Positions 26,676 through 35,611 of a stretch of DNA of 64,000 nucleotides are shown here, piece by piece. The notes beneath the pieces were generated by a model. That model was not told the DNA's origin. It saw nothing but the letters and a program-made list of their open reading frames with translations, and made no database searches. Made by a program: the position numbers and the translations under genes. How positions within the stretch are numbered: the stretch's first letter is position 1; the number at the start of each line of letters is the position of its first letter. Origin of the DNA: Ruminococcaceae bacterium UBA5891 (GTDB lineage Bacteria > Bacillota > Clostridia > Oscillospirales > Acutalibacteraceae); assembly GCA_002431945.1 (NCBI GenBank), contig DJET01000014.1, forward strand, positions 24,678 through 88,677, written 5' to 3'.

Positions 26676-28057
26676 CCGACCCTTTAACCTTTTTGGACTT
26701 TTTCAGCGGCGTGGGCGGTTTCCGCAAGGGCTTTGAGCTTTGCGGCATGGTATGTAAAGGACATTGCGAGATAGACAAATTCGCAGACCGCAGCTACCGC
26801 GCCATACACGATATACAGGAGGACGAATGGTATGGAGAAGATATTACCAAAATCGAACCCAACCACCTGCCGAGGGTCAACCTCTGGGCAGGCGGATTCC
26901 CGTGTCAGGACATTTCTGTATCTGGCCGGCAAAGAGGGCTTGCAGGAAAACGAAGCTCTCTCTTTTTTGAAATCATTAGATTGCTCAAAGGCACGCCAGC
27001 CGAAAATAGACCCGAATGGCTTGTCCTTGAAAATGTTAAAAATCTGCTCTCCGTTAATCGGGGATGGGACTTTGCGACCGTTCTCAATTCATTGGCCGAA
27101 ATCGGCTATCATATCGAGTACGGATTGCTTAATTCACGCTTCCACGGCGTTCCGCAAAACAGGGAGCGAATCTACCTTGTCGCTTATCGACATTTTAGAG
27201 CCGACGGTGGACGAAAAATATTTCCTGTCACCGCAAGCGACGGCAAGGCTCTTATACAGCTGATCGGCGGCACGCAGGGTAAGCGTGTTTACGACCCTGC
27301 GGGTATCAGCTGCACGCTGATGAGCGAGGGCGGCGGCTTTGCGGGACGGACGGGAATGTATTTCATCGACCTGTGCAAAGGCAATCCCAAGCTGACGGAA
27401 AACGCCCGCTGTATCAAAGCGAGATATGACAGCGGAATCGGCAACCGTAGCGCCGATAATTCGGGCGTGCTGTGTATAGGCGCTGACTGTCCCGACCGAA
27501 CCGAGGAAACCGCGCTGATTCAGCTAAAACGAAGCGAACCGAAGATACGGGAACAGGATTATACCAAATGCCTGATCGCAGGATATAACAAAATCGGGGT
27601 AAGCAACCGGGGCGAAAGCTCCGGCGTTTTTTATGGCTGCCGCGCCGTGCTGACACCCGACCGGGAAAATAAACGGCAGAACGGCCGCCGATTCAAGGAG
27701 TGCGGCGAACCAGCCTTTTGTTTGAACACGCAGGATAAACATGGTGTATATCTCTGCGCCTGCGATTCCTGCGAACACGCATTGCCTGTCAAACAGGCGA
27801 AAGATTTTGATAAAAGCAAACCCGAAAACCAATCGGAAATCCCGCTTGGCTGCGGACGAATCCGTAAGCTGACGCCCCGTGAGTGCTGGCGGCTGCAAGG
27901 CTTTTCTGATGAAATGTTTGACAAGGCGGCTGCCGTCAATTCCGACGCCCAGCTATACAAGCAGGCTGGCAACGGCGTGACGATTCCCGTTGTGTACGCG
28001 GTAGGCAAGCGTATTGTTGAAATTCAAAACGAACTCAATTCGGAGGTGAAAATATGA
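26672..28057 (+). CDS. DNA (cytosine-5) methyltransferase
   Basis: A 461-residue C5-cytosine methyltransferase. Motif I is LDFFSGVGGFRKGFELCG. Motif IV is GGFPCQDIS with catalytic Cys78. Motif VI is LVLENVKNL, motif VIII QNRERIYLV, motif IX RKLTPRECWRLQGF and motif X YKQAGNGVTIPV. The target-recognition region between VIII and IX is long and Cys/Arg-rich, and sets the unknown target sequence. There is no adjacent restriction enzyme, so it is probably an orphan enzyme that protects the element or alters host DNA. It is coupled to mobC by ATGA. Confidence 0.95.
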   Translation: MTDPLTFLDFFSGVGGFRKGFELCGMVCKGHCEIDKFADRSYRAIHDIQEDEWYGEDITKIEPNHLPRVNLWAGGFPCQDISVSGRQRGLAGKRSSLFFEIIRLLKGTPAENRPEWLVLENVKNLLSVNRGWDFATVLNSLAEIGYHIEYGLLNSRFHGVPQNRERIYLVAYRHFRADGGRKIFPVTASDGKALIQLIGGTQGKRVYDPAGISCTLMSEGGGFAGRTGMYFIDLCKGNPKLTENARCIKARYDSGIGNRSADNSGVLCIGADCPDRTEETALIQLKRSEPKIREQDYTKCLIAGYNKIGVSNRGESSGVFYGCRAVLTPDRENKRQNGRRFKECGEPAFCLNTQDKHGVYLCACDSCEHALPVKQAKDFDKSKPENQSEIPLGCGRIRKLTPRECWRLQGFSDEMFDKAAAVNSDAQLYKQAGNGVTIPVVYAVGKRIVEIQNELNSEVKI

Positions 28058-28383
28058 GAAAACGCAATGTTCACATTCAATTCTGGCTCGACAAAAAGGA
28101 ATCCGAGGCGTTCCAAAAGAAAGTCAAGCGCAGCGGTCTTTCCCGCGAGGCATATTTGCGGCACTTGGTAAACGGCCTTGAACCGCAGGACGCCCCGCCG
28201 CCCGATTACTACGCTATGATGAGGGAGCTCCACGGAATCGGCAACAATCTCAATCAGATTGCCGTCAAAGCGCACACCCTGAATGTTCTCGATGTGCAGA
28301 GGTACGACGAGGCTTGCCGCAAGATTGATACGGCTATCAAGAAAATCACCGAGGCGGTTATCCTGCCCCGACCGATGAAATAA
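28054..28383 (+). CDS. mobC: MobC-type relaxosome accessory protein
   Basis: A 109-residue ribbon-helix-helix-like protein. The N-terminus RNVHIQFWLDKKESEAFQKK and the helix GIGNNLNQIAVKAHTLN are typical of MobC/MbeC proteins that bind oriT and help the relaxase open the DNA. It ends in TAATG overlap with the relaxase. Confidence 0.9.
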   Translation: MRKRNVHIQFWLDKKESEAFQKKVKRSGLSREAYLRHLVNGLEPQDAPPPDYYAMMRELHGIGNNLNQIAVKAHTLNVLDVQRYDEACRKIDTAIKKITEAVILPRPMK

Positions 28384-29804
28384 TGGCGACAACTTCAATC
28401 TGGCGAGTAAAGGGCTGGCTTGGCAAAGTAGTCGTTTATGTGGAGAATCCCGATAAAACAACGAACCCGAAATTCTACACCGACGAAGATATGACCGAAC
28501 AGGACGGACAGGAGCTTTCCGATGTAATCCGCTATGCGGTTAATTCCGAGAAAACGCAGAAAACGGATAACGAAGATTGCGCCGTGGTTCACCGCTTCGT
28601 GTCGGGGATCAACTGTTCTCCCTCTACCGCCCGCGATGAAATGCTTGCCGTGAAAAAGCGGTTCGGCAAGGAAAACGGGACGGTCGCCTACCACGGGTAT
28701 CAGTCCTTTGCCCCCGGAGAAGCCACCCCCGAAATGGCGCATGAGATCGGAAAGAAGCTCGCCGCCCGTTTGTGGGGCGGCCGCTATCAGGTGATTGTTG
28801 CGACCCACCTTGACAAAGAAAATCACCTGCACAATCACTTTGTGCTGAATACGGTGTCCTTTGTGGACGGAATCAAATACCACCGCACCAAAAAGGATTA
28901 TCACGATATGCAGACCGTTTCCGATGAGCTTTGCCGTGAGTACCGTTTATCGGTAATTGAAAACCCGCAGTACGGCAAAAGCAAGCAATACGGCGAATGG
29001 CGCGCCGAGCAGGAACAGCGCCCCACTTGGCGGGGGCTGATTCGCGCCGACATTGACGAGGCCATACGGCAGTCTATGACTGAACGGCAGTTTTTTGATA
29101 ATCTGCGGAAGAAAGGTTATGAGGTCAAGATCGGCAAGGACATTTCGGTACGGCCGCCGGGCAAAGAACGCTTTGTAAGGTTGATACGGAATTTCGGTGA
29201 GGATTATTCCATTGAACAAATCCGCAGACGGATTCTGTCGCAGACACGAGCCGAAAAGAAACCGTCCGAACCGACCCGTCAAGTCATACGGATTCGGTTG
29301 TTCGGCAGCTTGGAGAATACCCGCAAAATCACAGGGTTTCGGGCGCTGTATTTTCACTATTGCTACTTGCTGGAGATCTTCCCAAAAAACAAACCCAATC
29401 AAAACAGGCGGCGGCTTCATTTCCTCTTGCGTGAGGATTTGCGGAAGCTGGACGACATCACCGCCGAAACAAGGCTGCTTGTGCGAAATCGTATTGATAC
29501 CGCCGAGCAGCTTTTTGCGTATCAATCCGAGGTAAAAAGCAGAATTACTGTCCTGACCGCCGAGCGAAAGAAGTTTTACAAATTGCAGCGGACGGCGGCG
29601 GTCAAAGCCGATTCCGAAAAAGCAGCGGAAATCAAAGACCAAATATCCGCATTGTCAAATGAACTTGCCGTTTTGCGAAAGGAGGTGTCTTTATGTGATG
29701 ATATAGCCGAACGCTCCGGCGTTATCAAAGAGAAAATCAAAGCCGTCCGAGAGGACAAACAAATTAAAGGAAAGGATAAACCCGACCATGTACAATTCCG
29801 GTGA
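28383..29804 (+). CDS. MobP-type relaxase
   Basis: A 473-residue relaxase/mobilization nuclease. The histidine triad is clear: HLDKENHLHNHFVLN with His142, His148, His150 and His152. Upstream, HGYQSFAPGEATPE fits the family. A catalytic Tyr is expected in the first about 30 residues (Tyr19 or Tyr32 are candidates). The C-terminal half is helical and charged and probably contacts the coupling protein. It would nick oriT, stay bound to the 5' end and pilot the strand. It overlaps the pcfB-like gene by 17 bases. Confidence 0.92.
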   Translation: MATTSIWRVKGWLGKVVVYVENPDKTTNPKFYTDEDMTEQDGQELSDVIRYAVNSEKTQKTDNEDCAVVHRFVSGINCSPSTARDEMLAVKKRFGKENGTVAYHGYQSFAPGEATPEMAHEIGKKLAARLWGGRYQVIVATHLDKENHLHNHFVLNTVSFVDGIKYHRTKKDYHDMQTVSDELCREYRLSVIENPQYGKSKQYGEWRAEQEQRPTWRGLIRADIDEAIRQSMTERQFFDNLRKKGYEVKIGKDISVRPPGKERFVRLIRNFGEDYSIEQIRRRILSQTRAEKKPSEPTRQVIRIRLFGSLENTRKITGFRALYFHYCYLLEIFPKNKPNQNRRRLHFLLREDLRKLDDITAETRLLVRNRIDTAEQLFAYQSEVKSRITVLTAERKKFYKLQRTAAVKADSEKAAEIKDQISALSNELAVLRKEVSLCDDIAERSGVIKEKIKAVREDKQIKGKDKPDHVQFR

Positions 29805-30612
29805 CGCAGCGGAACAGATCGTAAGGATCAGCTTGGAGGGCACGGAAGTCGCCTTAAAGCTGACCGGCTCGGCGGCAAAAAATATCGCCGCAATGATTTA
29901 CACTGTTCTGAAAAACAGGGATAAGAACAAGACCAAAGGCAGGCAGCGTTTGACCGCCATGCTCAAAAGCGGCAAGGAACTGAAAGTGTTTACCGTCAAC
30001 GAGGAGCATTTGAAACAGTTTGCAGCCGAAGCCAAGCGGTACGGCGTTGTTTACTGCGCCCTGCGCGGTAAAGAAAAATCGGCTGACGGTATGGTAGACA
30101 TTATGGTGCGTGCCGAGGACGCTTCAAAAATCAACCGCATTGTGGAACGCTTCAAGTTGGCGGCAGTCGATACCGTTTCTATTAAGCGTGATATTGAAAA
30201 ATCCAAAATCGAGAAAACCGCCGCCCCCTCTGCTCCCGAACAGGAGAAACCCGACAAGGAGGCGGACGACCGTTTGCTTGACGATTTAATGGGCGCGCCT
30301 GTGAAAAAGGAGGAACGGGCGCCGCAGAATCCCGAAGTCAGTAAAAACGCTTCTTTTTGGAAAGCGGCGGAGAAATCCCATCCGTTCGCGCCTATCTCAA
30401 AGAAGCAAAGCAGAACCGCCGAGGGTACTGTTAAGCCACCCGAAGAACGCCCTTCTGTCCGTGAAGAACTGCGGGAAATCAAGGCAAAACAGCAAGAGGC
30501 GGCGACTCCCGTCAAAGAAGAATCCACCGTTTCCCAAAAAACGACCAAACAGCAGACGACCGCCCACCAGCAGCCGTCCCGAAAAAAGAAACCAAAATCA
30601 AAGGAGAGATAA
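29788..30612 (+). CDS. PcfB-family (DUF3801) conjugation protein
   Basis: A 274-residue protein. The N-terminal about 130 residues match PcfB: GDAAEQIVRISLEGTEVALK, IAAMIYTVLKN and VNEEHLKQFAAEAKRYGVVY. The remaining half is Lys/Glu-rich and disordered. PcfB is an accessory of the pCF10 relaxosome that links it to the coupling protein. The ATG lies inside the relaxase end, so they are coupled. Confidence 0.85.
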   Translation: MYNSGDAAEQIVRISLEGTEVALKLTGSAAKNIAAMIYTVLKNRDKNKTKGRQRLTAMLKSGKELKVFTVNEEHLKQFAAEAKRYGVVYCALRGKEKSADGMVDIMVRAEDASKINRIVERFKLAAVDTVSIKRDIEKSKIEKTAAPSAPEQEKPDKEADDRLLDDLMGAPVKKEERAPQNPEVSKNASFWKAAEKSHPFAPISKKQSRTAEGTVKPPEERPSVREELREIKAKQQEAATPVKEESTVSQKTTKQQTTAHQQPSRKKKPKSKER

Positions 30613-30615
30613 CCC

Positions 30616-31515
30616 ATGAGCAATTTTGACGATATTTTTGAACCCGCCCCGCAAGCCGAAGATTTTGACAAAGAGGCTTGGGCGGCAAAGAAAAAGGCAG
30701 AGCGTGACGAGGTTTACGCCCTTGCCGACGCCACCGCCGAGGAAGTATGCGCAGACGGCGGCAAGTTCCGTGACTATCTGGATGTGCAGGCGAATTTCCG
30801 TCACTACTCCGCTACCAACGCCCTGTTGATTCTGGCGACGAAGCCGGACGCCCGCAGGCTTGGCGACAAGGATTTTTGGCGCGATCAGGGCGTGTATATC
30901 AAGCGGCAGGAATTTGGCCGTCCTATCAAGATTGTGGAATCAAACGGCGAGTACACCCGTGACGACGGCAGCATCGGTGTTTCCTACAACATTAAGCGTG
31001 TGTACGACATTTCGCAGACCACCGCCCGCATGATGGCGCAGCCGCCCGTATCTCACGATGCAAGGGCTTTGCTCGGCGCGCTCATTTACAAAAAGCCTGT
31101 GCCGATTCAGTCTGTCGATGAGTTGCCCAATGACATGGGCGCTCTTTACGACCACGAACAAAAGGCTATTTTTGTTTGCCGCGGAATGGGTGCGTCCGAT
31201 TTGTTTTATGAAGTATCAAAGGCTCTGGCTCATGCGGAACTTGCCATGACGAACGAGAATTATTCGTACAGCGCCGCAGACTTTAAGGCGCATTGTGTTT
31301 CGTATATTCTCTGTAAGGAATTTGGAATCGAAACGGGTAATCTTTCATTTTCCCCAGCCGATTTTGACATTCCGAAAGAGTTAAGCGAAGCCGACCCGCA
31401 GGAAATCCGCGCCGAGCTTTCCGAAATCCGAGATACTGCCTTTGATATTTCCGCAAGAATGGCAAGGTCGCTGGAACAGAAGAAATCGCCCCGTGATACG
31501 GAACAGGAGCGCTGA
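30616..31515 (+). CDS. ArdC-like single-strand-DNA-binding protein
   Basis: A 299-residue protein. Residues about 40-135 match the ArdC N-terminal ssDNA-binding domain (FRHYSATNALLILATKPDAR; FWRDQGVYIKRQEFGRPIKI). The following region has the layout of an ImmA/IrrE metallopeptidase, but the HExxH site is degraded (ALAHAELAMTNE), so it is probably not a protease. ArdC proteins protect incoming single-stranded DNA. AAAGGAGAG precedes the ATG. Confidence 0.75.
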   Translation: MSNFDDIFEPAPQAEDFDKEAWAAKKKAERDEVYALADATAEEVCADGGKFRDYLDVQANFRHYSATNALLILATKPDARRLGDKDFWRDQGVYIKRQEFGRPIKIVESNGEYTRDDGSIGVSYNIKRVYDISQTTARMMAQPPVSHDARALLGALIYKKPVPIQSVDELPNDMGALYDHEQKAIFVCRGMGASDLFYEVSKALAHAELAMTNENYSYSAADFKAHCVSYILCKEFGIETGNLSFSPADFDIPKELSEADPQEIRAELSEIRDTAFDISARMARSLEQKKSPRDTEQER

Positions 31516-31517
31516 CT

Positions 31518-31712
31518 ATGGAGAAAACAGAAAAACGGGTGCTGACACTCGACCGTTACGAACACGGCGTTGTTATCAATGCCTTAAATGAAATGCGGAA
31601 CGACCTACTGGGAGAAGAACGTCCCACCGATATTGTTGGCGAGGTTCTTTTGAAAGCAATCGACGCGCCCACCAAAAAAGTGAGGTGCAGGAACGATGAA
31701 GCGAGGGAATAA
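31518..31712 (+). CDS. Small element protein before virD4
   Basis: A 64-residue acidic-basic protein (LDRYEHGVVINALNEMRNDL). Its last 17 bases overlap virD4. This gene position is commonly occupied by a short conserved protein in clostridial conjugative elements. Function unknown. Confidence 0.6.
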   Translation: MEKTEKRVLTLDRYEHGVVINALNEMRNDLLGEERPTDIVGEVLLKAIDAPTKKVRCRNDEARE

Positions 31713-33483
31713 TCCTCTTGTCCTCTGCCTGTTCGGGATTCTGCCCGTTGTGTGGCTGGGGCTTTTGATTGCCCCGGCTGCCGGCGGAGGATTACCCGAA
31801 ATCCTTGCCCGGTTTCCTGCGGCAATGAACGACCCGTTTCATATAGAGCTTTGCGGGGACAGTGTAAAAACTGTCCTTGTTTTGCTTTGTGTGTACGGTC
31901 TTTCTGTCGGCGTATTTCTATCTTCTCGCCGCAACTACCGCAGGGGCGAGGAACACGGCTCGGCAAGGTGGGGCAATGCAAGAGCCGTCAACAAAAAATA
32001 CCGGGCGGCAAAGTCGGAGGAAAACAAGATATTCACACAAAATGTTCGTATGGGCTTAGACGGCCGCAAACACCGCCGCAATCTCAATACGGTTGTCGTG
32101 GGAGGCAGCGGGGCGGGTAAAACAAGGTTCTATGCAAAGCCGAATCTCTGTCAGGCGAATACAAGTTTCGTTGTGCTGGACCCGAAAGGCGAGCTGTTGC
32201 GGGACACGGGATATTTGCTGAAACAAAAAGGTTATGAGGTGCGGGTGCTCGATCTTCTGAATATGGAGAAAAGCCATTGCTACAATCCGTTTGTGTATCT
32301 CTGTGACGACAACGATGTACAGAGGCTTGTAACAAACCTGTTCAAGAGCACGACGCCCAAAGGCTCACAGAGTAACGACCCGTTCTGGGACACAGCGGCA
32401 AGTATGCTGCTTTTGGCGCTCGTTTTCTACTTGAAGTATGAGGCGCCGCCCGACGAACAGAATTTTCCGATGGTTATGGAAATGCTGCGTGCCGCTGATG
32501 TCAGAGAGGATATGGACGAATACACCTCGCCGCTGGATGAACTGTTTGAACGGCTGGAAATGCGCGACCCCGACCATATAGCGGTCAAGTATTATAAGGA
32601 CTATCATTCCGGCTCGGCAAAGACCTTGAAAAGTATTCAAATCACTTTGGCGGCAAGGCTTGAAAAATTCAACCTGTCCTCTTTGGCGGCTCTGACCGCT
32701 ACGGACGAATTGGATTTGCCATCGCTTGGCGAAAAGAAAGTTGCGTTGTTTGCGCTCATTCCTGACAATGATACGAGCTTTAATTTCCTTGTCAGCATTT
32801 TATACACGCAGCTATTCCAACAGCTTTTTTATCTTGCCGACCACAAGTACGGCGGCAGTCTGCCCGTCCCTGTCCACTTCCTGATGGATGAGTTCAGCAA
32901 TGTCAGCTTGCCCGACGACTTTTCAAAAATTCTGGCGGTTATGCGTTCAAGGCAGGTGTTCGTTTCGATTATCCTGCAAAATATAGCGGCGCTGAAAGCA
33001 TTGTTTGAAAAAGAATGGGAATCCATTTTAGGCAACTGCGACGAGTTCCTTTACCTCGGCGGCAACGAAACCTCGACCCACAAGCTGATTTCAGAGTCCT
33101 ATCTCGGCAAAGCCACCATTGACACCAACACCTACGGCAAATCATCGGGGCGTAACGGTAATTACAGCACGAACTATCAGATTTCCGGGCGTGAGCTAAT
33201 GACGCCGGATGAGATTCGTATGCTGGATAACCGCTGCGCCCTTTTATTTATCCGAGGGGAATTGCCGATTATGGACGAGAAATACGACATCTTGAAACAC
33301 CCGAATGTGGCTCTTACCACAGACGGCAGCGCCGCGCCCTATGAACACGGCGGGACGGAACACGCCGTCGCCACGCTCTCCCTTGCGGGAATCCCGGCAG
33401 AGGACATTCCCGATATGGAAGATACAGAACCCGATTACGAGCTTCTTTCCGACGAGGATATAGAAGCTCTGTTTTCAATTTAA
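31696..33483 (+). CDS. virD4: VirD4-type coupling ATPase
   Basis: A 595-residue type IV coupling protein (TraG/VirD4/PcfC group). Two N-terminal membrane helices (about 8-25 and 58-76) anchor it. Walker A is GGSGAGKT at residues 136-143, in the sequence NTVVVGGSGAGKTRFYAKPN. Walker B is HFLMDEFSNV. It would bring the relaxase-DNA complex to the secretion channel and energise transfer. The C-terminal acidic tail is typical. Confidence 0.95.
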   Translation: MKRGNNPLVLCLFGILPVVWLGLLIAPAAGGGLPEILARFPAAMNDPFHIELCGDSVKTVLVLLCVYGLSVGVFLSSRRNYRRGEEHGSARWGNARAVNKKYRAAKSEENKIFTQNVRMGLDGRKHRRNLNTVVVGGSGAGKTRFYAKPNLCQANTSFVVLDPKGELLRDTGYLLKQKGYEVRVLDLLNMEKSHCYNPFVYLCDDNDVQRLVTNLFKSTTPKGSQSNDPFWDTAASMLLLALVFYLKYEAPPDEQNFPMVMEMLRAADVREDMDEYTSPLDELFERLEMRDPDHIAVKYYKDYHSGSAKTLKSIQITLAARLEKFNLSSLAALTATDELDLPSLGEKKVALFALIPDNDTSFNFLVSILYTQLFQQLFYLADHKYGGSLPVPVHFLMDEFSNVSLPDDFSKILAVMRSRQVFVSIILQNIAALKALFEKEWESILGNCDEFLYLGGNETSTHKLISESYLGKATIDTNTYGKSSGRNGNYSTNYQISGRELMTPDEIRMLDNRCALLFIRGELPIMDEKYDILKHPNVALTTDGSAAPYEHGGTEHAVATLSLAGIPAEDIPDMEDTEPDYELLSDEDIEALFSI

Positions 33484-33496
33484 GGAGGATTGCAAT

Positions 33497-33847
33497 ATGA
33501 AGAACATCAATAAGAACAAGAACACTACGAAGCTACCCATGCCCGGCAAGGTAAAAAAAGGATTCCGCTTTTACTGCGCCGTCGTTATGGCGCTTGCCTT
33601 TACCCTCGGCTGCTCGATGACGGCCTTTGCCGCAGGCGACCCGATCACCGTTGTAAACAATTTGAGCGATTTTATTTTCGGCCTGATTCGTGCGGTCGGC
33701 TTGATTCTGCTCGGCTGGGGTATTGTGCAGGTAGGACTGTCTTTTCAGTCTCACGATCCCAGCCAGCGATCTAACGGCTTTCTCACCCTTGCGGGCGGCA
33801 TTGTCATCACCTTTGCGAAAGAAATCTTGACGCTGATTACAGGCTGA
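33497..33847 (+). CDS. Maff2/VirB2-like small membrane protein
   Basis: A 116-residue protein. A signal-peptide-like segment ends near TAFAAGD (residues about 25-50). Two membrane helices follow (NLSDFIFGLIRAVGLILLGW and the C-terminal LAGGIVITFAKEILTLI). This resembles the Maff2-family proteins, which take the position of the VirB2-like pilin in these elements. AAGGAGG precedes the ATG. Confidence 0.75.
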   Translation: MKNINKNKNTTKLPMPGKVKKGFRFYCAVVMALAFTLGCSMTAFAAGDPITVVNNLSDFIFGLIRAVGLILLGWGIVQVGLSFQSHDPSQRSNGFLTLAGGIVITFAKEILTLITG

Positions 33848-33863
33848 ACGGAGGGCGGTTCAA

Positions 33864-34079
33864 ATGGAAAAATGCGAGTGCTATATCCACTCTCTGAAAC
33901 AGGGAGAAACCCATGTTCTCGGTGAAGCGACGATTATTAAGCGCTTGGGCGACAACGACTATCTGGCAGAGTATAACGGCGTAAAATGTCACGCTATATT
34001 CAATCCCTTTGCCGGACGGTATTTTGTGGACGATGTGTACGGCGTTATCCGCAATTCGCCCGACCGTGACAGCAGATAA
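33864..34079 (+). CDS. Conserved small element protein
   Basis: A 71-residue soluble protein (DNDYLAEYNGVKCHAIFNPF) with a good GGAGGG ribosome site. Function unknown. It is placed between the pilin-like and methyltransferase genes. Confidence 0.6.
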   Translation: MEKCECYIHSLKQGETHVLGEATIIKRLGDNDYLAEYNGVKCHAIFNPFAGRYFVDDVYGVIRNSPDRDSR

Positions 34080-34149
34080 CAGAAAATACGGCATACGGGG
34101 CAGGCTGCAATCGGCGGCCTGCCCTTACTATGCCTGAAAGGAGGACGCT

Positions 34150-34725
34150 GTGAAGAAATACAGCATTATTTACGCTGACCCGCCGTGGCGGTATGAACGA
34201 AACGGCGTACAGGGTGCGGCTGAAAAGCATTATCCCACGATGAGTATTGACGAGCTTTGCCGTCTGCCCGTTTCCGAACTATCCGAAAAGGATTCGATTC
34301 TTTTTCTTTGGGCGACTTTCCCACAACTACGGGAAGCGCTGCGGGTGATTAAGGCGTGGGGATTCGAGTATAAAAGCGTAGCCTTTGTCTGGCTCAAACT
34401 CAACAAAAGCGGCAAGGGCTGGTTTTACGGGTTAGGCTTTTGGACGAGAGGAAACGCCGAAATCTGCCTGCTTGCCACCAAAGGCCACCCGAAACGGAAA
34501 TCAAACCGTGTTCACCAATTCATTATCAGCCCTTTGCGCGGTCACAGTCAGAAGCCCGACGAGGCAAGGGATAAAATCATTGAGCTTGTAGGCGACCTGC
34601 CCCGTGTGGAGCTTTTTGCAAGAGAAAAAGCGGACGGCTGGGACGCTTGGGGCAATGAGGTTGACTGCGATATTGAAATCGAGGGCTACCGTGAACAGAC
34701 GGGAGGTGATTTTGTTGTCGGATAA
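34150..34725 (+). CDS. MT-A70-type DNA adenine methyltransferase
   Basis: A 191-residue N6-adenine methyltransferase of the MT-A70/Dam-like family. The catalytic DPPW lies at residues 10-13 (IIYADPPWRYERNG), and the S-adenosylmethionine strand LFLWATFPQLREAL and WTRGNAEICLLATKG follow. GTG start with AAAGGAGG upstream. It is within the transfer operon, without a restriction partner, and so probably protects DNA during or after transfer. The target sequence is unknown. Confidence 0.92.
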   Translation: MKKYSIIYADPPWRYERNGVQGAAEKHYPTMSIDELCRLPVSELSEKDSILFLWATFPQLREALRVIKAWGFEYKSVAFVWLKLNKSGKGWFYGLGFWTRGNAEICLLATKGHPKRKSNRVHQFIISPLRGHSQKPDEARDKIIELVGDLPRVELFAREKADGWDAWGNEVDCDIEIEGYREQTGGDFVVG

Positions 34726-35551
34726 CTGGGTCGTACAAAATCTTGAAAACGCCCTTGAAACATGGAACAGCAAACTTGCCGAGATATGGCAGCTTATCAC
34801 CCAATCACCCACACAGTTTAAGGGCGGCACGATTTGGAATGTCATTGTCAACATCCACGGTGCGGTACAGGCGATAGGGCTTGCCCTGCTCGTGCTGTTC
34901 TTTGTCGTGGGCGTGATGAAAACTATGGGATCGTTTGCGGAACTCAAAAAGCCGGAGCACGCATTAAAGGTTTTTATTCGCTTTGCGTTGGCAAAGGCCG
35001 CCGTCACCTACGGTCTGGAACTGATGATGGCTTTGTTCAATATTGTTCAGGAGCTTATTTCCACCATTATGACCGCTGCGGGCTTCGGCGCAGCGGGTCA
35101 GACGGTTTTACCCTCTGAAATCGTAACGGCGGTTGAGGACTGCGGTTTTTTTGAATCTATCCCATTATGGGCGGTGACGCTGATCGGCGGCCTGTTTATT
35201 ACGGTACTGTCTTTCATTATGATAATGACGGTCTACGGCAGATTTTTTAAGTTGTACCTTTACACGGCGATTGCGCCTGTACCTCTCTCCGCTTTTGCGG
35301 GAGAACCCTCGCAGAATGTAGGCAAGAGCTTTATTAAATCCTATGCCGCCGTCTGCTTGGAGGGTGCTATTATCGTGCTTGCCTGCATTATCTTCTCCCT
35401 GTTCGCCTCGACCCCGCCCGTGGTTGACCCGAACGCCGCGGCGGTTTCTATGGTATGGAGCTATATCGGGGAGCTTGTTTTCAATATGCTCGTCCTCGTG
35501 GGCGCGGTCAAAATGGCCGACCGTGTTGTGCGTGAAATGATGGGACTGTAA
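34715..35551 (+). CDS. VirB6/TrbL-like polytopic channel protein
   Basis: A 278-residue membrane protein with about six hydrophobic helices (for example AIGLALLVLFFVVGVM, LWAVTLIGGLFITVLSFIMI, YAAVCLEGAIIVLACIIFSL). The pattern, including FFKLYLYTAIAPVPLSAFAG, is that of the VirB6-like subunit of Firmicute type IV secretion. Start chosen: TTG at 34715, with GGGAGG eight bases upstream, overlapping the methyltransferase end; a TTG one codon earlier is an alternative. Confidence 0.85.
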   Translation: MSDNWVVQNLENALETWNSKLAEIWQLITQSPTQFKGGTIWNVIVNIHGAVQAIGLALLVLFFVVGVMKTMGSFAELKKPEHALKVFIRFALAKAAVTYGLELMMALFNIVQELISTIMTAAGFGAAGQTVLPSEIVTAVEDCGFFESIPLWAVTLIGGLFITVLSFIMIMTVYGRFFKLYLYTAIAPVPLSAFAGEPSQNVGKSFIKSYAAVCLEGAIIVLACIIFSLFASTPPVVDPNAAAVSMVWSYIGELVFNMLVLVGAVKMADRVVREMMGL

Positions 35552-35611
35552 TTGCTTTCTGCGGATATTCGCAGGAGGCTATTTTTTATGTAAGTAAAGG
35601 AGCGATATGCT

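Noticed and set aside
30616..31515. ImmA/IrrE-type protease activity of the ArdC-like protein
   Set aside because: The expected HExxH reads HAELA, so a metal site is not complete.
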